The notes below the pieces were generated by a model. That model was not told the origin of the DNA and did no database searches. It saw only the letters and a program-made list of their open reading frames with translations. This document shows positions 1-29,500 of a DNA stretch of 64,000 bases, in pieces. The stretch's first letter is position 1. Every line of letters starts with the position of its first letter. Origin of the DNA: Maylandia zebra (Eukaryota > Chordata > Actinopteri > Cichliformes > Cichlidae). The translations under genes were made by a program, and so were the position numbers. The stretch covers positions 15,581,840-15,645,839 of the forward strand of contig NC_135183.1 of the NCBI RefSeq assembly GCF_041146795.1, in the 5' to 3' direction.

Positions 1-345
1 AGTGAAAATAAAGTGGCCTAGTCAAAGTCCAGGCTTAAATCAGATTGAGATGGTATTAGCCTAAGCGGGCCTTTCGTACTGGAAAACCGTCTAATGTGCC
101 TGAATTAAAACACTTGACCCACTCGTCTTTGCAGAAGAAGAGTGGGTCAAATTCTTCCATAGTGATGTGGAAGAGTTATTGCGAGTAATTGCAATGCTTA
201 TTTGCAGTTTTTGTTATCAAGGGTGACATAGCTAGTTATTAGGTTTAGTGGGTAATTATTATTATTTTGCATGGGGCCATGTAGGTTTACATAACTTTTG
301 TTTTGTTTGTCAATTCAATAATAATTTTAAAACTGCCTTTCAAAT
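1..345 (+). mobile_element. Tc1-like transposon, 3' remnant
   Basis: One frame near the start reads WPSQSPGLNQIEM, a decayed form of the Tc1 transposase motif around the last catalytic acid (SPDLNPIE). The rest resembles the C-terminal coding part and 3' end of an abundant fish Tc1 family, but stops and frameshifts break it. The left part lies outside the window. It is a dead remnant. Family assignment rests on the motif and on memory of the fish element. Confidence 0.7.
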
Positions 346-1660
346 TTAATATCCATCACATCAGAAACTCTGACTTCACCAACAAGGTCCAGAAACTTAC
401 ACTGGATCTGGATGAAACCATAGTGTCCTTTGATGTGGTCTCACTCTTTACTTGCATACCTACAACTGAGGTAGTGGAAACTGTCAGGAAATGACTACAG
501 CAAGACAGCTCCTTAGAAAACAGAACCGGCTTTACCCCCAAACAAATGTGCAAACTGTTAGATCTCGGCCTTACCACAGCATATTTTAAATACAACAAGG
601 GTTTATACAGACAAAAACATGGATGTGTCATGGGCTTCTCACTGTCATCCATTGTAGTCAACCTTCACATGGAGGAAGTAGAAAGTAAAGCTCTTGGTTC
701 TTTCAAAAGGACAGCACCAAGCCACTGCCCAAGAAGTTGAATCCTTCACTGCTCGCATCAACTCAGTGGATAAAAACATAAAGTTCACCAGGGAAGAGAC
801 AAAGGTCATAGTTTGCCATTTCTGGACTGTGCTGTGCGCAGAAGGGAAAGAAAAGAACACACATGTAAAGAAAGCTCTTAAAACATTTGGTTATCCTAAA
901 TGGACTTTCATCAAATCAGCAAAGATGAACTGGGAAGAAGGTCGCACACCAACTAGGGAGAATCAGAAGGACAAACAGAACAACATGGTCATCCCTTATG
1001 TAGCAGGTTTATCAGAGAAACTCAGGAGAATTTTCTACAAGCATGACCTCCTAAGCTACTTCATACAAAAACTGGTTCATCCTGAGGACAAAACTGCAGT
1101 ACAGTGAGGAGAAACCAAACAGCCACTCCATACACGCATGGCAAAACATAGAAGAGCCACCTTGGCAGGACAAGACTGAGCTTTACACCTGCATCTAAAG
1201 GTTAAAGGTCACTTATTCGAGGATGCCAATGTTCACATTTTGGATAGAGGAGACAGTCGGTTTGAAAGAGGAGTGAAAGAAGCCATCTCTGTCCACTGTG
1301 AACGACCATCCTTGAACAGAGGGGGTGGCTAAGGACACAAACTGTCTGCCACCTACAATCCAGTTTTGAGATCCCTTCTCAGGCGCCACTCACATCTCAC
1401 AAGTTCTCACAATGGTTTCACCTGAAACCTCTGCTAATAATAACCCACACCCTTTTTGACACCTTGACTCATGTGATCAATAGTTGGTCTAATGACCCTC
1501 TTAAGGGAAACTCCCACTAGGTTTTAAATACCTGTGACTCGGCACCATTTGGTTTTAGAACTGAAGAAGCTTCTTAGATGGGAGGTGAAACGTCTTCAAG
1601 AAACTTAAAGTCCAGTCGCCATTCTTTCCAAACTCCTTAGATTACCATGACCTGGATGAT
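346..1660 (+). mobile_element. Penelope-like retroelement remnant (RT plus GIY-YIG region)
   Basis: Broken frames encode Penelope-type reverse transcriptase pieces: FDVVSLFTCIPT near 437-472 and a decayed MGSPLSPIVANL-type box (MGFSLSSIVVNLHMEEVE) near 628-681. One in-frame stop lies at 492-494. The frame changes near 720-735, and the segment that should carry the YxDD catalytic box is missing there. After a stop at 1105-1107 the sequence continues as GETKQPLHTRM and FERGVKEAI, which belong to the C-terminal GIY-YIG endonuclease. The YIG core before GET is absent. The 3' flank 1560-1660 resembles Penelope terminal sequence. The element is non-functional. Confidence 0.8.
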
Positions 1661-2435
1661 TGAGAACTTACATGGACATGGAATAATGTAACTTTTGTCA
1701 AATTAATGTGAGCTTGAATGTGTCCAAAATCCCATGGACCTAACAATAAATTTGAATTTAATAATAGCAATAACTTTGCAACTTTGTGTTGTCTTTGAGC
1801 AAACTGGATTAACTACAGCAAACCATTTGGCTCGCTAGAAGACCATGTGAACCAACTGTGGTAGGAATGTAGGAAAGCCTTGGTATCAAGGTATCACTGA
1901 GAACTTTCACAGACATGATACCTTGGTATCAAGTCACTTTGCTATACAAAAAAGGCAAAAAAAGGATAAAATGATTTATACAAACTACAGTCAAGGTGAA
2001 ATGTAGACTCAGTTATAAAAGTGCAAAAATATCTGCCTTATAGGCAAAGCAGGAGGCAGACAACAAAGACATTTTCTCTAAGTACTGAAGTAAATCAATT
2101 AAATCACAACACAGCTCTTTGTGAGCGCACAAAATCCTCAACATATTCCCTTTTTAAAAAAAATGTTTTGATTGGTGTCATGCTTTGAAATGAGCCGCAC
2201 CAGATTAAATGACCTCTTTTTAGTTTCAAAGAGACATGCTGGTACTGTGCAAACTGTGCACATTAGGGTCAACTGCTTAGTGTTCTCCTCAGTCATGCTG
2301 GTTACTACGATTGGACTAAACTACTGTGAATTAGACAATTAAACTGAGCTTGCACTGCAGTAACTTATTGGCAGTGGTGGTGTTTAAGTCTTTTATGATC
2401 AAATTGTAGGAATTAATGTATCAGCAGAATTCAGC
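1661..2435. other. Gene-free stretch
   Basis: No coding exon or RNA gene was recognised. A short piece at about 1745-1800 resembles the AT-rich tail of the Tc1 family seen at 1-345, so the Penelope-like element may have inserted into that Tc1 copy. The rest is AT-rich and shows no clear repeat family. Confidence 0.4.
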
Positions 2436-2439
2436 TGGG

Positions 2440-3295
2440 TGGACGCAGTGACCTTGCTGCCAGCCCTGGACCCCCAAGATCTGACCATATTGTTGATGCT
2501 GTATAGTTATAAAGGCCTAATACTCACTGAGTACTTGGTTGAGACGTTGCTGGCAAAGACACCAGTACGAAGTTTCTTGTAATTGGTCACCAGGTTTACA
2601 GACATCCTAGGAGGGATTTTAACTGACTCCACTTTATAGAATCTCTCTAAATCTTTCAGGTTTCTTGGCTGCTGCTTGGAAATTTGAAACTTCAGCTTCC
2701 TCCACAGATTTTCTATAGGACTGAGGTGTAGAGACAGGCTATGCCTGGCCGAGGTATGACTTTAGTGTGCTTCATCTTTAGCCTTTTGTGTGTTTTTGGT
2801 CATTGTCAAGACTGGTCCATGACCTTAACTGTTCTGGCTGAGGGAAGAAGGTTCTCGTCCGACAATCTATAGTACATGGTCCTGTTCAAAGGTCTCTCCC
2901 ACTGGTCTTCTCGTACTCTTAGCACAAAAATGGTTAGTGTTCCTCGGGTCATGCTTAGCATTTCTCTTCCTCTAAAAGTGGCGGGTCACGTTAAGGTCAG
3001 AAAGTTCGATTTTGGTTTTATCTGACTGCAGTGCTTTCTTCCATGCCTGATGATCATCCTCACCCATGAGGCCAGATCTTCCATGAAACTCCAAATTGAG
3101 TGATTTGATATTTTTTCAATTTTCAAAGAATTGCACTAGCAGCTGTCATCTTTTCACCACGTTTCTTGTAGCTCATTCCAGCCTTGTGCACATCAACAGT
3201 TTTCTTCCTGATGTCCTTTGACAGCCCTTGTCTTGCTCATAGTGGTGGATCGTTTGGAATGGAAGAAATTGATTCTGTGGACACGTGTGCTTTAT
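2440..3295 (-). mobile_element. Tc1-like transposon remnant
   Basis: The minus strand from about 3240 reads MSKTRAVKGHQEE, matching the start of fish Tc1 transposases (MSKTRELS...). It continues with an ELQET-type helix-turn-helix remnant and, after an internal deletion, a piece like WKKALQSDKTKIEL, the decayed form of the first catalytic aspartate region. Stops and shifts are frequent. The stretch near 2590-2690 is the reverse complement of sequence at about 12615-12715, so two copies of one family are present. Confidence 0.7.
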
Positions 3296-3299
3296 TCAC

Positions 3300-3985
3300 A
3301 TAATGAGTTGAAACTAGGACTGTCTGTTATTGATACAAGGTCTTGAATAATCAGGCCTTATCTTATCTTAAAAACCTTATAGTACCGTATCACCCCTTTA
3401 GAGCACTTCTCTCATAGACTGAAGGCTTACTTGTTCCTAGAGTATTTAAAAGTAGAATGGGAGGCAGAGCCTTCAGCTTTCAGGCACCTCTTCTTTGGAA
3501 CCAGCTCCCAGTTTGGATTTGGGAGACAGACACTATCTCTACTTTTAAGATCAGGCTTCAAACTTTCCTTTTTGCTAAATGATATAGTTCAGGTGACTCT
3601 TGAGTCCTCCCGTAGTTATGCTGCAATAGATGTAGGCTGCTGAGGGCTTCCATGAATAATTGAGTTTTTCTTCTTCAGTCACCTTTTTTTCACTCACTGT
3701 GTGTTCATACACCTCTCTGCATTTAATTATTAGTTATTAGTAATATCTGGCTCTCTTTCATCGCATGTTTTTGTCCTGTCTTCATCTGCTCACTGTCAGA
3801 TCCCTGAGGCTGTTTCTGCTGAAGGTTTCTTCCTGTTTAAAGGGAGTTTTTCTTTCCCACAAGGAGCTTGTTGGGGGTTTTCTCTCTTTTTCTTGTATTA
3901 TTGTAGGGTCGTTATCTTACAGTATAAAGCACTTTGAGGCAAGTGTTGTTGTTATTTTGCGCTATATAAGTAAAATTTAATTGAC
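3300..3985 (+). mobile_element. CR1/L2-like LINE, 3' end
   Basis: The translation shows the C-terminal end of a LINE polymerase (KVLNNQ, then IVPYHPFRALL-like and FFGTSSQFGFGRQ). It is followed by a 3' UTR with the common fish LINE tail: a GGTTTCTTCCTGTTTAAA-type box near 3822, a TATAAAGCACTTTGAGG box near 3924 and a GCGCTATATAAG box near 3959. Related tails occur at 54830-55360 and 56380-56765. It is 5'-truncated and inactive. Confidence 0.75.
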
Positions 3986-5287
3986 TGCATGTGGCACACA
4001 GACAATCTTTGTCTGGCTAGGTTGTAAGGGAAAAAATGCTTTTTTCACTCAATGATCTGAAACTCAATTTATAATTTTTATTTAACCTCCTAGGACCTGG
4101 CGTCCACATATGTGGACATTTGGGTTATTTAGACCAAAATACTCAATTTAGCTCTACAAGGGCCTGGTATCCACTTACGAGGACATTATACTGCTACTGT
4201 TCTATTGAAATTTTAAATGAATATCCTCATATGTGGCTCTCATTTCTCTTAGAAACAAAAATCAGGTAAAAAAAAAAATCTGGTAATTCTTTGTTTTTAC
4301 ATTCATCGGGCCCCAGTCAGCCCAAATATCAAAGAGAAATTTGGAATGAATGGCCACTTTTACCATTGTGTGCCTTCCAAGAGTTACATGGTTACCCCTA
4401 CAAGTCTGTATTAGTTTAGAGTGAATCGCTTTGAAATGTGTAGATATGGAAAACATTGTTTTTCTAAGTATTTAAATTGAAGTGGAGCTATTATGCTTTT
4501 TTTTAAATTGCCATAAATACACTGTTACAATGACACACGGTGTCCCATTATTTTTATTCATTTTTATTTTTGTTAATTATTTTTATTCTGATTACATTCA
4601 AAACAGTGGAGCTGTTTCACACAAGTCTCATGCATGCTCTTTTTTGACCCTGTTTTTCCACTGTATCAAGATTTGGAACAGCTACATTGTTCCTGAAAAC
4701 ATCTATTTTTTTACCTTTAAAAAAACATAATTACTGCTCTCTGATACATTGAAAAGAAAGCAGTAAGGCTATTAAAGAAGAATCAGACCTATAGGCTTGG
4801 TCATCTGGTACTGGTACTGACATGACTTGAAGAGTGCAGTCTTCTACTGTGAAGTGTGCTGCTTGTGCTCTGGGATATTGCTGTAGGCTGACTGTTGCAA
4901 TGTACCCAAATGCTACATTCTGTTAATGTGAAAGAGGATCTCTAAACGTTTTAATAGCACGTTTTATATGTCTGGATCTGATACACTTAATTTCTCAGAA
5001 AACCATATTCCTTATTTTTTCATATAAAATTAGCTTATATATCATAGAGACTGTTAGTATGTGCGTCTTATCCAGATGTGTAAAATGTCAGTGTTCTGTC
5101 TTGCTGCTGATGCACAAGTCAAATCTAAACCATGTAGGCAAAATATTCAAGAAGCAGATTCATTGTTAAGGGTTTCGTTACCAGTATATCGTTAGTATCC
5201 AAAGCTACATGTCCTACTCTTTGTGTTTGAGTTTTAGTGGTTTAGTTACTGATTGCTGAGTCTGTACTGTGTGTCTCTATCATCCAG
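3986..5287. other. Gene-free stretch before the first NFIC exon seen
   Basis: No coding exon was recognised. The first NFI exon is very short (about 10 codons) and could escape notice, but it is usually far upstream. At 4083-4120 there is a repeat-like segment around the palindrome CCACATATGTGG, with a related box near 4167-4180, probably an old transposon piece. The rest is AT-rich. Confidence 0.4.
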
Positions 5288-20542
<15,255 letters not shown>

Positions 20543-23500
20543 GGGAACTTTGGAGGAAACGTGATTGTCATGACAGTAAACTTCTGGGGGGGAAAAATCA
20601 TGTTGTGAAGACATTTCCAGAGGAAAAATGTATTAACCTCTGGTCATACATATATATAAATATACGTTGCAATATATTTATATATGTGTAAAGAGACGTC
20701 CTGGATGGAAGAAGGATGCTGGGCTCTCTCAGCCGTTTTATATCCCCAGAATGAACTATGCTTTATGACATTACATGTTTGTCACAAATGGCATATTTTC
20801 AAAGAAAAGTAACGACTTAATGCAGAGGTTTCATTGGTCCAAATGAACTACAGACCAGAACCAGGCATCAACACATCAGATTCTCAGAAGCCTGAAACTT
20901 AACTGTGTCCCCAGGATGAGTCCTGTTTCCCTGGGATGGATGTCAGCCTTGACCCCTGTACCCTGGATCTCGACACTAAGTCAACTACAAGGCCTATATA
21001 GACCTCATCCCTCCCTCAACACTTAAAATGCCCCACTCTCCGCTGCAGGTGCTGCTTATAATATATGCAAATAAGCCTCCTTTAATTTCTGAACCGACCA
21101 GAAGAGGTTGTTAATATTTAATGTTTATTTGCACTTTTTAAGTATGTCATTGATACGTCTGAAGAAAATTACAAGCTGAATAGCGCAGTTTCTTTCACTC
21201 TTCCCAACAAAACACAGAGGCTTCATCTTTTTTATTGACAATCATCCACCTGAAATTATTTAGTTGCTTTGCAAGGCTCATGTTTGTAAGACTGTTTGAT
21301 TGTGCTCTTTGGTAGAAAACAACGAGTAATAGTGGAATATAAGAGCTATATTCATGCCTCCTCCTCCACAGCACACAATGCTACAGCTGAAAGCAAGTGT
21401 GGAGCAAGGCCCAGTTTTACTATGCCATGTTAGAGTGCATGAGTGGGCCATGACCTCAGTTCCAAACGTACAGTGTTTGACATTGACGTGACTTCCTCAG
21501 TAGAATTATCAAAAGGCAAACACATACCTGGATGATGTGGCAGCACAGCCAGCAGTACATTGGCTGCTGAATGTGGCTGAACTGTAGCCTGGTTGTGTAA
21601 TGTAGTGTGCGTGTGTGTCTGTAGATGATTGTGTATGAGAATGTGATGGTTCCTGCATTTCCACACTCATTCCTGCTTTGAAGAGATGTCCTGTAGTTTC
21701 TGTTTGTCTCAAAATGACAGGATCTGTGTTTGTGTGTGGGTGGGTTAGAAAGAGATAAAGCAGGTGCTGCACTATGATTACAGTAAAATACGTTTCTTTC
21801 AAAAGTTATGATGTGGTATGTTGCCAAGCTGGAGGTTTAGCAGACTGTTTTTTGTTTTTGATGAAGGTGTTGATGCTGATGAGCATGTTATGCATATATG
21901 ACTTGAACTGTGGACAAAATCTGGGTGTGTCGTCTAGCTGTAGAATAAGTGGTGGTCCCTGACAAGTTCTGCTCTGTGTAGTTCAACCCCAACCCAATCT
22001 GAACAACGTGTGATGGAACAGCAGCAGTAGGGTTTGATTTGGGACTGGGCTGGGCGACACAGGTGAACAGAAGAACGGTGCTAGAGTTGTTTTCCAGTTT
22101 GAAGTGCCAACATCAACAAATTAAGCATTTTAAGGTAGGTCGAGCCCTTGGTTTTCTGTGTAAATGTTGATATAGAGTTTGCATTATTGCTTGCGAGGCA
22201 AAGCAGTGTTCTGTTATCGCTGACGTTTCACAGCTTCAGTTATCAAATACATTTCTATAGTGGTCTACTGAAAGGCTTACAAGCTACATTTTAACATTGA
22301 CTGAAATCTTCAGAAACATTTAAAAAGGTGAAAAAACATAACGATGAAAGAAGGAATAAAATGAGGATCAGATTCTTGAATGCACCTTAAACATCATCAG
22401 TTCTGGCAAATAAAATTCATTGTAAACTCTAAAAGAAACTGTAGTAGACATGTGCACCATGGCCCTTTGGTAAATCTTACACAATGTCATTTGTGTAAGA
22501 TAATGTTACATGTTGACAATGTCAAGATTTTTAAGAAGTAATACATTATAGTCTGTGCCATAATTTATTTCTAAGAACTGGTGAGTCTAAAGCAGTTTCC
22601 TAAACACTTGTTATTTTTCCGTGGATGTAACGATGTAAAAATGTGTTTTTGATAGTGCAATCTGATTGGATACCACACGAGAAGAGTTTCCGAGTAACCT
22701 GTATTATTCACAGGAAATTTTCTGCTGGATTGTTTCTGCAATCCGTCAGTTTTTTCCACTTGCTTTCTGTGCACAGAGAGTAAGAGAAAACTCCAGACAT
22801 AGTTCCTTGGTGTAGTTGTTGTAGGCTGTTTTCATGACCCACATTTGTCTCCATCTCCTTGGAAACAAATATTCTTATTGGAAGAAAGTTTTTTTTTAAA
22901 GTGTCCCCACTGCTGTGGTCTGACCAATGACAGTTTTCTTCAAGTCCTATGCTTCAGCACCTTCAATGCGAAATAATAAAATGGATATTGGTTCAGAGAG
23001 CCATATATTTTCAGCTTTAACTAGGAAACCCAATGCTCCCTAGGATGTAGGTCTGAACACTTTCTGTTCTCAGAAAAGAAAACAGAATCTTGCAGAGCTT
23101 TGTTTCCACGTTCTATGGAAAACTTACCCGAGGACATTTTATCATTCAGCAGGACAATGATTCAATTCTATAATATTCACATAGCACCAGTTTACGACAA
23201 CAGTTTTGTCTTTATATGGTAAGGTAAACATTACTGTTCTAATAATAGTCCGTAAAGGAAGCATATATAATGTAGGTACTGGTCCCAGTACAGAATCTAA
23301 TGGAACTTCATGACTGACTTTTTTGCGTGAGGAAGCTTTGTTTACGTGATTAATTCTGAACCCCTAAGCTTGTGGCGCTGTGTATTTAAAAGGGTTTATG
23401 CTCAGACCTGCTCAAGTTAAAGCAGAGGCTTTAAAGAGAATGTGCTGAAGTTCAACAGCTGAAGAAGATAGAAAATTGCTTCACTGGGCTTCCAGTGAAC

Positions 23501-26500
23501 TGTTAGCAAAGCAGGTGGTATAGTCACTGGAAATATTGGACCCAGGATTTCCAGTGATATTTACAGTTTTGATCATGCAAGATATTACTTTGCACTGGAA
23601 GCAAACATCTGTGGGATCATGCAAACGCCTTGCACCAAAATGCACCAAGCAGCAGAAAAAGACAGCAGTTCACAGATATGGACAGGCTTCACGCGTGTGT
23701 TTGTACAGCAATTCGGACAAAAAACAGAAATTCCATTTTAACATTTTCCTTCTGTTTCTCCTGCCTCCTGTTGTCTTTACATTTATAAATGCTTGTGTGA
23801 GTTACTATGGGAATGGGCATGAATGATCAATTTCTAAGGAATCTTACTTGGACGTGTCCCCATATAATTTGAATCTTATATCTTGAAATTTGATTTGATC
23901 TTGTCTGTTTTCTGTCAGGCCACACCTAAAATGTACTTTACCTTGCATTAGAACAGAGATGTCGGTGCATTTCCTTTTTCTTTCCCACGGTTTGGGGGCT
24001 ATAGCTAAGTTAATTTAGTGCCTACAAGGGATCAATGACATGGACAGAAAGTGTTGATATGAACTGGATTTTAGTTTAAGGTTCAGTTAAAGCTGTCTTA
24101 AAGCTGATGTATATTGCATGGTGCTGTCCTGGTCGCTGTGCTGACCTAACCAATGCATGGCTCAACTTGATAATACCTCTCCATCTCTGTCTTGCTCTTC
24201 CTCATCCTTCTTTTCCTCCCTCTGTTCTGCAGACTACATCAGAGGGAAGTGGATGGAAGGCTATATGTTTCTTTGAATTTAATAATAGCTCTGTTGTTAA
24301 ACTTTTGCACGATATTTCGTAAAACACATTATGTGCCTTGCCTTTAGTTAAAGAACAGTAATATTTTATGGAAACATGATCATATGTTTCACGGTACAAA
24401 AAAGCTGCATGTGTGATTACTCGACATTAACCAGTGTAGCAAGTGCACATTTTTTGGTTGTGGTGGTGCGCCACCTGAGATAGTAACTTACGGCTAAGCT
24501 CTATGAAAGCTTCCACTAGCTGTTTATCATCTACTCTGTTATCCTAAAGATAGAGCAATTTTTACAGTGTGAAAGGAAGTGTGTGAAACTTTGCGGAAAT
24601 ATGCTCTTTTTACTGTCGTATGAAGAAAACAACTTTGTTCCCTAAATAATATACATTTGGTTGCAATTAAGGTAGCTCAGCTGTTATATCATGACCTACT
24701 GAAAGTGTGAACTTGGTCTGTATGGCCCCAGTGACGCAGGCCTGGAGATCAGTTGACTACCATCTGGCAACTACACATGAGAAAAACGTGTCCTCGGCTA
24801 CTCCGAGTGGTAGTGAAAAGTGCCACACAAACCGGAAATGGACAACCTGTGCCGTCCAACTAAAAGTTTTGCCTTTTACAGCTGGTTGGCTGAAGCAGTG
24901 AGGCTTGACTTTTACTTTGAAGGCTAATGTCCTGTCTTTTCACTTTGCATAGCAAGTTTTGCTCTTGCGGGTGTAGTGTTTAGAGACAACTTGGCATCTT
25001 CCATGCAAACTACTGTGGCAGTCTGCTAGCATCTAAAGCAATCACAAGGAAGTTTTTGATGCAGCACCATCTGTGTGAGCAATTTCACCCAGCAACCACT
25101 CGCCATCTGGTTGGGAAATATTCATTTTTCACTGGAAGGTTCCCAGAAGTTGACAGGTCTCTAGGCTGGTGTGACTGAGGCCTAAGTGTGAGAACTGTAG
25201 ACTGTGATCCAGCCTCCAAGTATATACACCTGCTGTCATATATATCATTTAGGTCCCATGCTTGATTTATTGCAACAAAAACACGTGAACACATGGAAAA
25301 GACTGCAGTTCCCAGTATTTTCCCAGTTCCTTTAGACTCTGTGGATTTTTCTGGTGTTATCTGAGATACTCAGGTGTTGCCTGCACTCATATAGCTGATT
25401 GGATTCAGTGGCTGTGCTGTTTAAGGCTGGCGTGTAGGCTGAGGTGTCTGTGGGCTAATGTAAGTGAACATTATTGGTGTTGCTATGTGTAAAGTCACAT
25501 GCACACATTGTTTGATATTTGCTTAGATATGTGTTATATGAAAATGTGGACACCGTTGTGTTGTAGTAAAATGTTTTTTCTGGGCGTGGTTAAATATGGA
25601 TGGAAGCTTTGATTTGAAAATACACTTTGCAGAGGCTAAAACATGGGTTGAGAAAGTCAAGTCTGGTGGTAAGTCCTGCCTAAATGTTCGCAATACAAAC
25701 AAAAGCCATTTTCAGAGGCACTGCTCAGCTCTATCTACTTAACGTTTTATTGTCCCATGTTAGATGCATATAGACACATTTAAAGGTTCTTATTGCAGGG
25801 AAAAATCTTGTTGGGCTTTAGCTAGTATGGCCACGTATGGTTGCCATGTAATGGAAGCATGTTAAACATGTACAGGTTTAGATTTCAGGGCTTTGCAGCT
25901 TTATGACTGGTGATGAGAACACCGTCCAATTGCCTATATGACGACTTTGATCCTGTTACTCAGCATGTGATAAAAGGCCATAAATAACTTTGAGTTAACA
26001 TTATTTTTACTCATCTTCGCTTTAGGTTATTTTTAGGTTTTCCTTGGGTTATTATTACTTTGCTTTAGAATTATAGTTTTAAACACATCAGTGTGTATAA
26101 AAATATATACAAAATGCACTTATTAGTTATCAAGATGTATAGAATGTTTAAATCATTTGTGGCTGTCTTATACAGTAAGTGGAAACCATGAAATGGGGAA
26201 AATTGTGTCTCTTAGAGAAAAATGTGGACAACAAAGCTGTTTGGTTTGGACGTCAACTGAAGTGAAATGACACAATGCACAACTGCTAAGACTTCACAAT
26301 CTCCTAAATGTGTCATTGTGATAAAGAAATGTTGACAGTGATGTCACATGTAGCAATGTTTTTGTAATACATAAATTATGTCCTGAAATATTGAAACTTT
26401 TTTATAGGATCGAGCTGTTTGAAATTACTCATTGGGCTTGACTAATGAAATGCTTCTTCTTACTGTAGCACCACACTTATAAGAATATGGCCTTATTTTT

Positions 26501-29500
26501 GCAAGCGTCAATGAAGGTTGAGTCAACAGTTAAAAATATTTAGGTCAAGTACTTGTGTGCAGAAATGGTATACATAGAAAAACAAGGAATAATTTATCCA
26601 AATATTTTGGTGAAAATTAAACGAAATAGGGCTTAAAAAAAGCATTCAGTCTTGGACTATACTGGTCCATCGCTGCTTCAAAAATAAAGGTCTTCACCAC
26701 TGACACGTCATCCATAATAGGGCAAACACTGACAGAGAGAGAATGGCAGCACCGTGACGCTCTAGCAAGTTAGAAAAGAGCAATATCTGGTCATTTTATT
26801 GCACATCAGTTGCACAAACACTTTTACCCGCTGAGGATGGTGATGGTATGGGAGCTTATAGGGCGTGCCCTCAGGTATTAGTTTCTTCACACACAGACCT
26901 AAGACTTGTAGCAATACAGCAAGAACCCACCAATCCTGGTCAGGTGTACAACTTTAGCAAATCAGAGGATCCTCAGAGACCTCCTGATGGGAGTTCCATC
27001 AGAAATTATGAGCCAAAGTGGAAAGTGTAATGGTTGCTGCAAGATCATAGATCGAAGCTGAGTGGTAGAAGCTTTAATTCAGGGCTTTATATGGACTTTG
27101 ATAGTGGCTGTGATTATAAACCTTAAATAACATGTATTTTGGCTTGAATGATATCTAGTAACCTGACTATGGTGATATATCCAAAACTGTATGAAGACAG
27201 ACTGTGTTGCTTGTACGGTTACCAAATCTTTATGTACTTTACTTAATGTTAAAACGATGAAGCAGAGTATTAACCTATGATGGGTCTGATTGCGGTTAAG
27301 TTGTGATGAGGCCCACTATTTGCAAACATGTTTTTTCCTCACGCGTATAGGAAATATAGAACTTGCTTTTAGATTTAGTTGCTTTAAAAGTTTCAAATAC
27401 ATTTTTAACAAACATTACAGCCAAAAATGCCCATGCAAAATGTGCAAGTGGTTTACAAAAAACTGTACAAGCTTTGGAGTTGTTCCTTCTCCTCCAGCTG
27501 ACGACCACGATAGAAACTCACGCAAACCTTCACCCGTGGAAAGAATGTACGCACAGTTTACTGGCACGTGACTTAAAATCCACATTTTGGATGCAATGCT
27601 GTCAGGAAACAGTGTGAACTGTTGATGTGCGTCTTCATTTCTGTTTCCCACCAAATGAAAACCTGACAACAGGATGCCTAAGTAACACACTCACTCTGCT
27701 GAGTGGAAGACACATGCCCAGTACTGTTAAGGTGATAGCGTTTCAAGCTTGTGCAGCATGTTTACACAATGTTTTAAATAGAGGTCTATCATAATCAAAT
27801 CATCATATCATAAAATACTGAAATCAAGATCAAATTGATCAAGAATTACAGCTATTAATTAATCATAATTGGCATGTGATGTGTCTTGATATTATGATCT
27901 TTCTTTTTTTTTTGCTATAAAATTCAACTTTAAAGAAAGCGACACACCAGTTCAGGCTCTCATGCAGACACTGTCCTCTTACCGAAAGTGTACAGACATG
28001 CAAACTCATCAAGTTCCTCGCTCTATTCAAATAAACCAGCAGGGCAGCAGCAACTGAAAAGTTCTACCAAAAACAATGTCAATAAGCAGTGCCTATCACT
28101 TTACTGTTGGAGGTATTTTGTAAGCTGTAGGTGTTGTTTTCAGACCCTACATGGTTTGGTGACAAACAGCGTTGCCCTCACCGGTGCAGGTCCTGAAGTA
28201 ACAAGCCATACAACAAACCAAAGAGTTGAAGGAAATCTAGAGATAACACTGAGTGTGCATTTTGGGGGACACTAAAGTTCAGAGGTTTTGCAGTTTATGG
28301 TACTTCATGTTATGCTGTACTACGTTCGGGGCCTACAGCTGTGTTCTATTTTCAGCTTTTATAGGTCACGCGTGAAAAACATTATAAATGCAGCACAAAT
28401 GTGATGCCACATTACAAACGGAGCATCTGTATCAGTTGATTTATCCACTGTGCTGTCAGTGCATGGAGGTCTGTATTATCATTATTATGCAGTTATAATA
28501 ATGTGTCAGTTGTAGTAATCAGCTCTGTGATTTGCTTTCACCCACTGTCTACTATTTCCCCCTGCAAGCTAGTTCGCTTCACCGTCTTTTGTAAGACCCC
28601 ACCCCCGCGAACACGCACACAAACACACAGTGCAGTAAATACATGCATATTTATTTTGTGCCACAGATACAGACTGGCGTTAACTGAGCGTGGGGTTGAC
28701 TTGGTTCCCTCTAGATTTTTTTGAAACTCTGTGGTTTAAAGACAAACAAGTGCTGTTTAGGCGGCCACTGTTATTATAGTTCAAATTCTGATAATCAATG
28801 TATGTGTCCATATATTTCATGTTACACTGCATCACACCATAGTCCAAACTGCTCGATGATTGTGATTAGCAGGTCATGTTCAGTATTGTGAACAGCTGTT
28901 TCTGAGCAAACAGTCGTACTGCAGGTGGTACTTCCTGTTTTTTAGTTTCACGGCTGCAGATGATCAGATGTTGAACTGTTTGCTGTATGAGGAACAAAGG
29001 GACTGCAGAGGGCTCTTTTCTATGAACTATCAATGATATTCAATGCTCTACCCTACTGCTGCTGTTTCCTGGAACAACTCCATTGATTTGGTGACTCCAA
29101 TATGTGTTTCTTTTTTTTGCTGTTACTTGAAATGCATGTTTGCTTTTTAATTTTTTTAATGGCCTTTGAAAACCTTTCCTGTAATTCAGACTTACAGCAG
29201 GAAACCACACTTGGTTACTAAAAATGGGATTGTAGAGCTGCAGGTTTTCCCCTGACAGTGATGCCATATTGATTTGTTTGTGTAACTGAAAGTACATTGC
29301 TACTGCACAGTTTACTCCATGTGCTCAAGATAGTATGTAATGAATGAAAGTTTTTTTTCTCAGAGAATATTTGAATGCATATTTGAACATTTTTTTCCAT
29401 CATAACTTTTCCAGATATTATATTAAAAAACTGCTTGCTTGCTTCCAGACATATATCCCTTACATCAGAGAAGGCATAGGCATTAAAACATGTCATCAGT

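Noticed and set aside
26820-27030. 60-codon open frame in the presumed NFIC 3' UTR
   Set aside because: No splice signals, no family resemblance and ordinary composition; open frames of this size are expected by chance.
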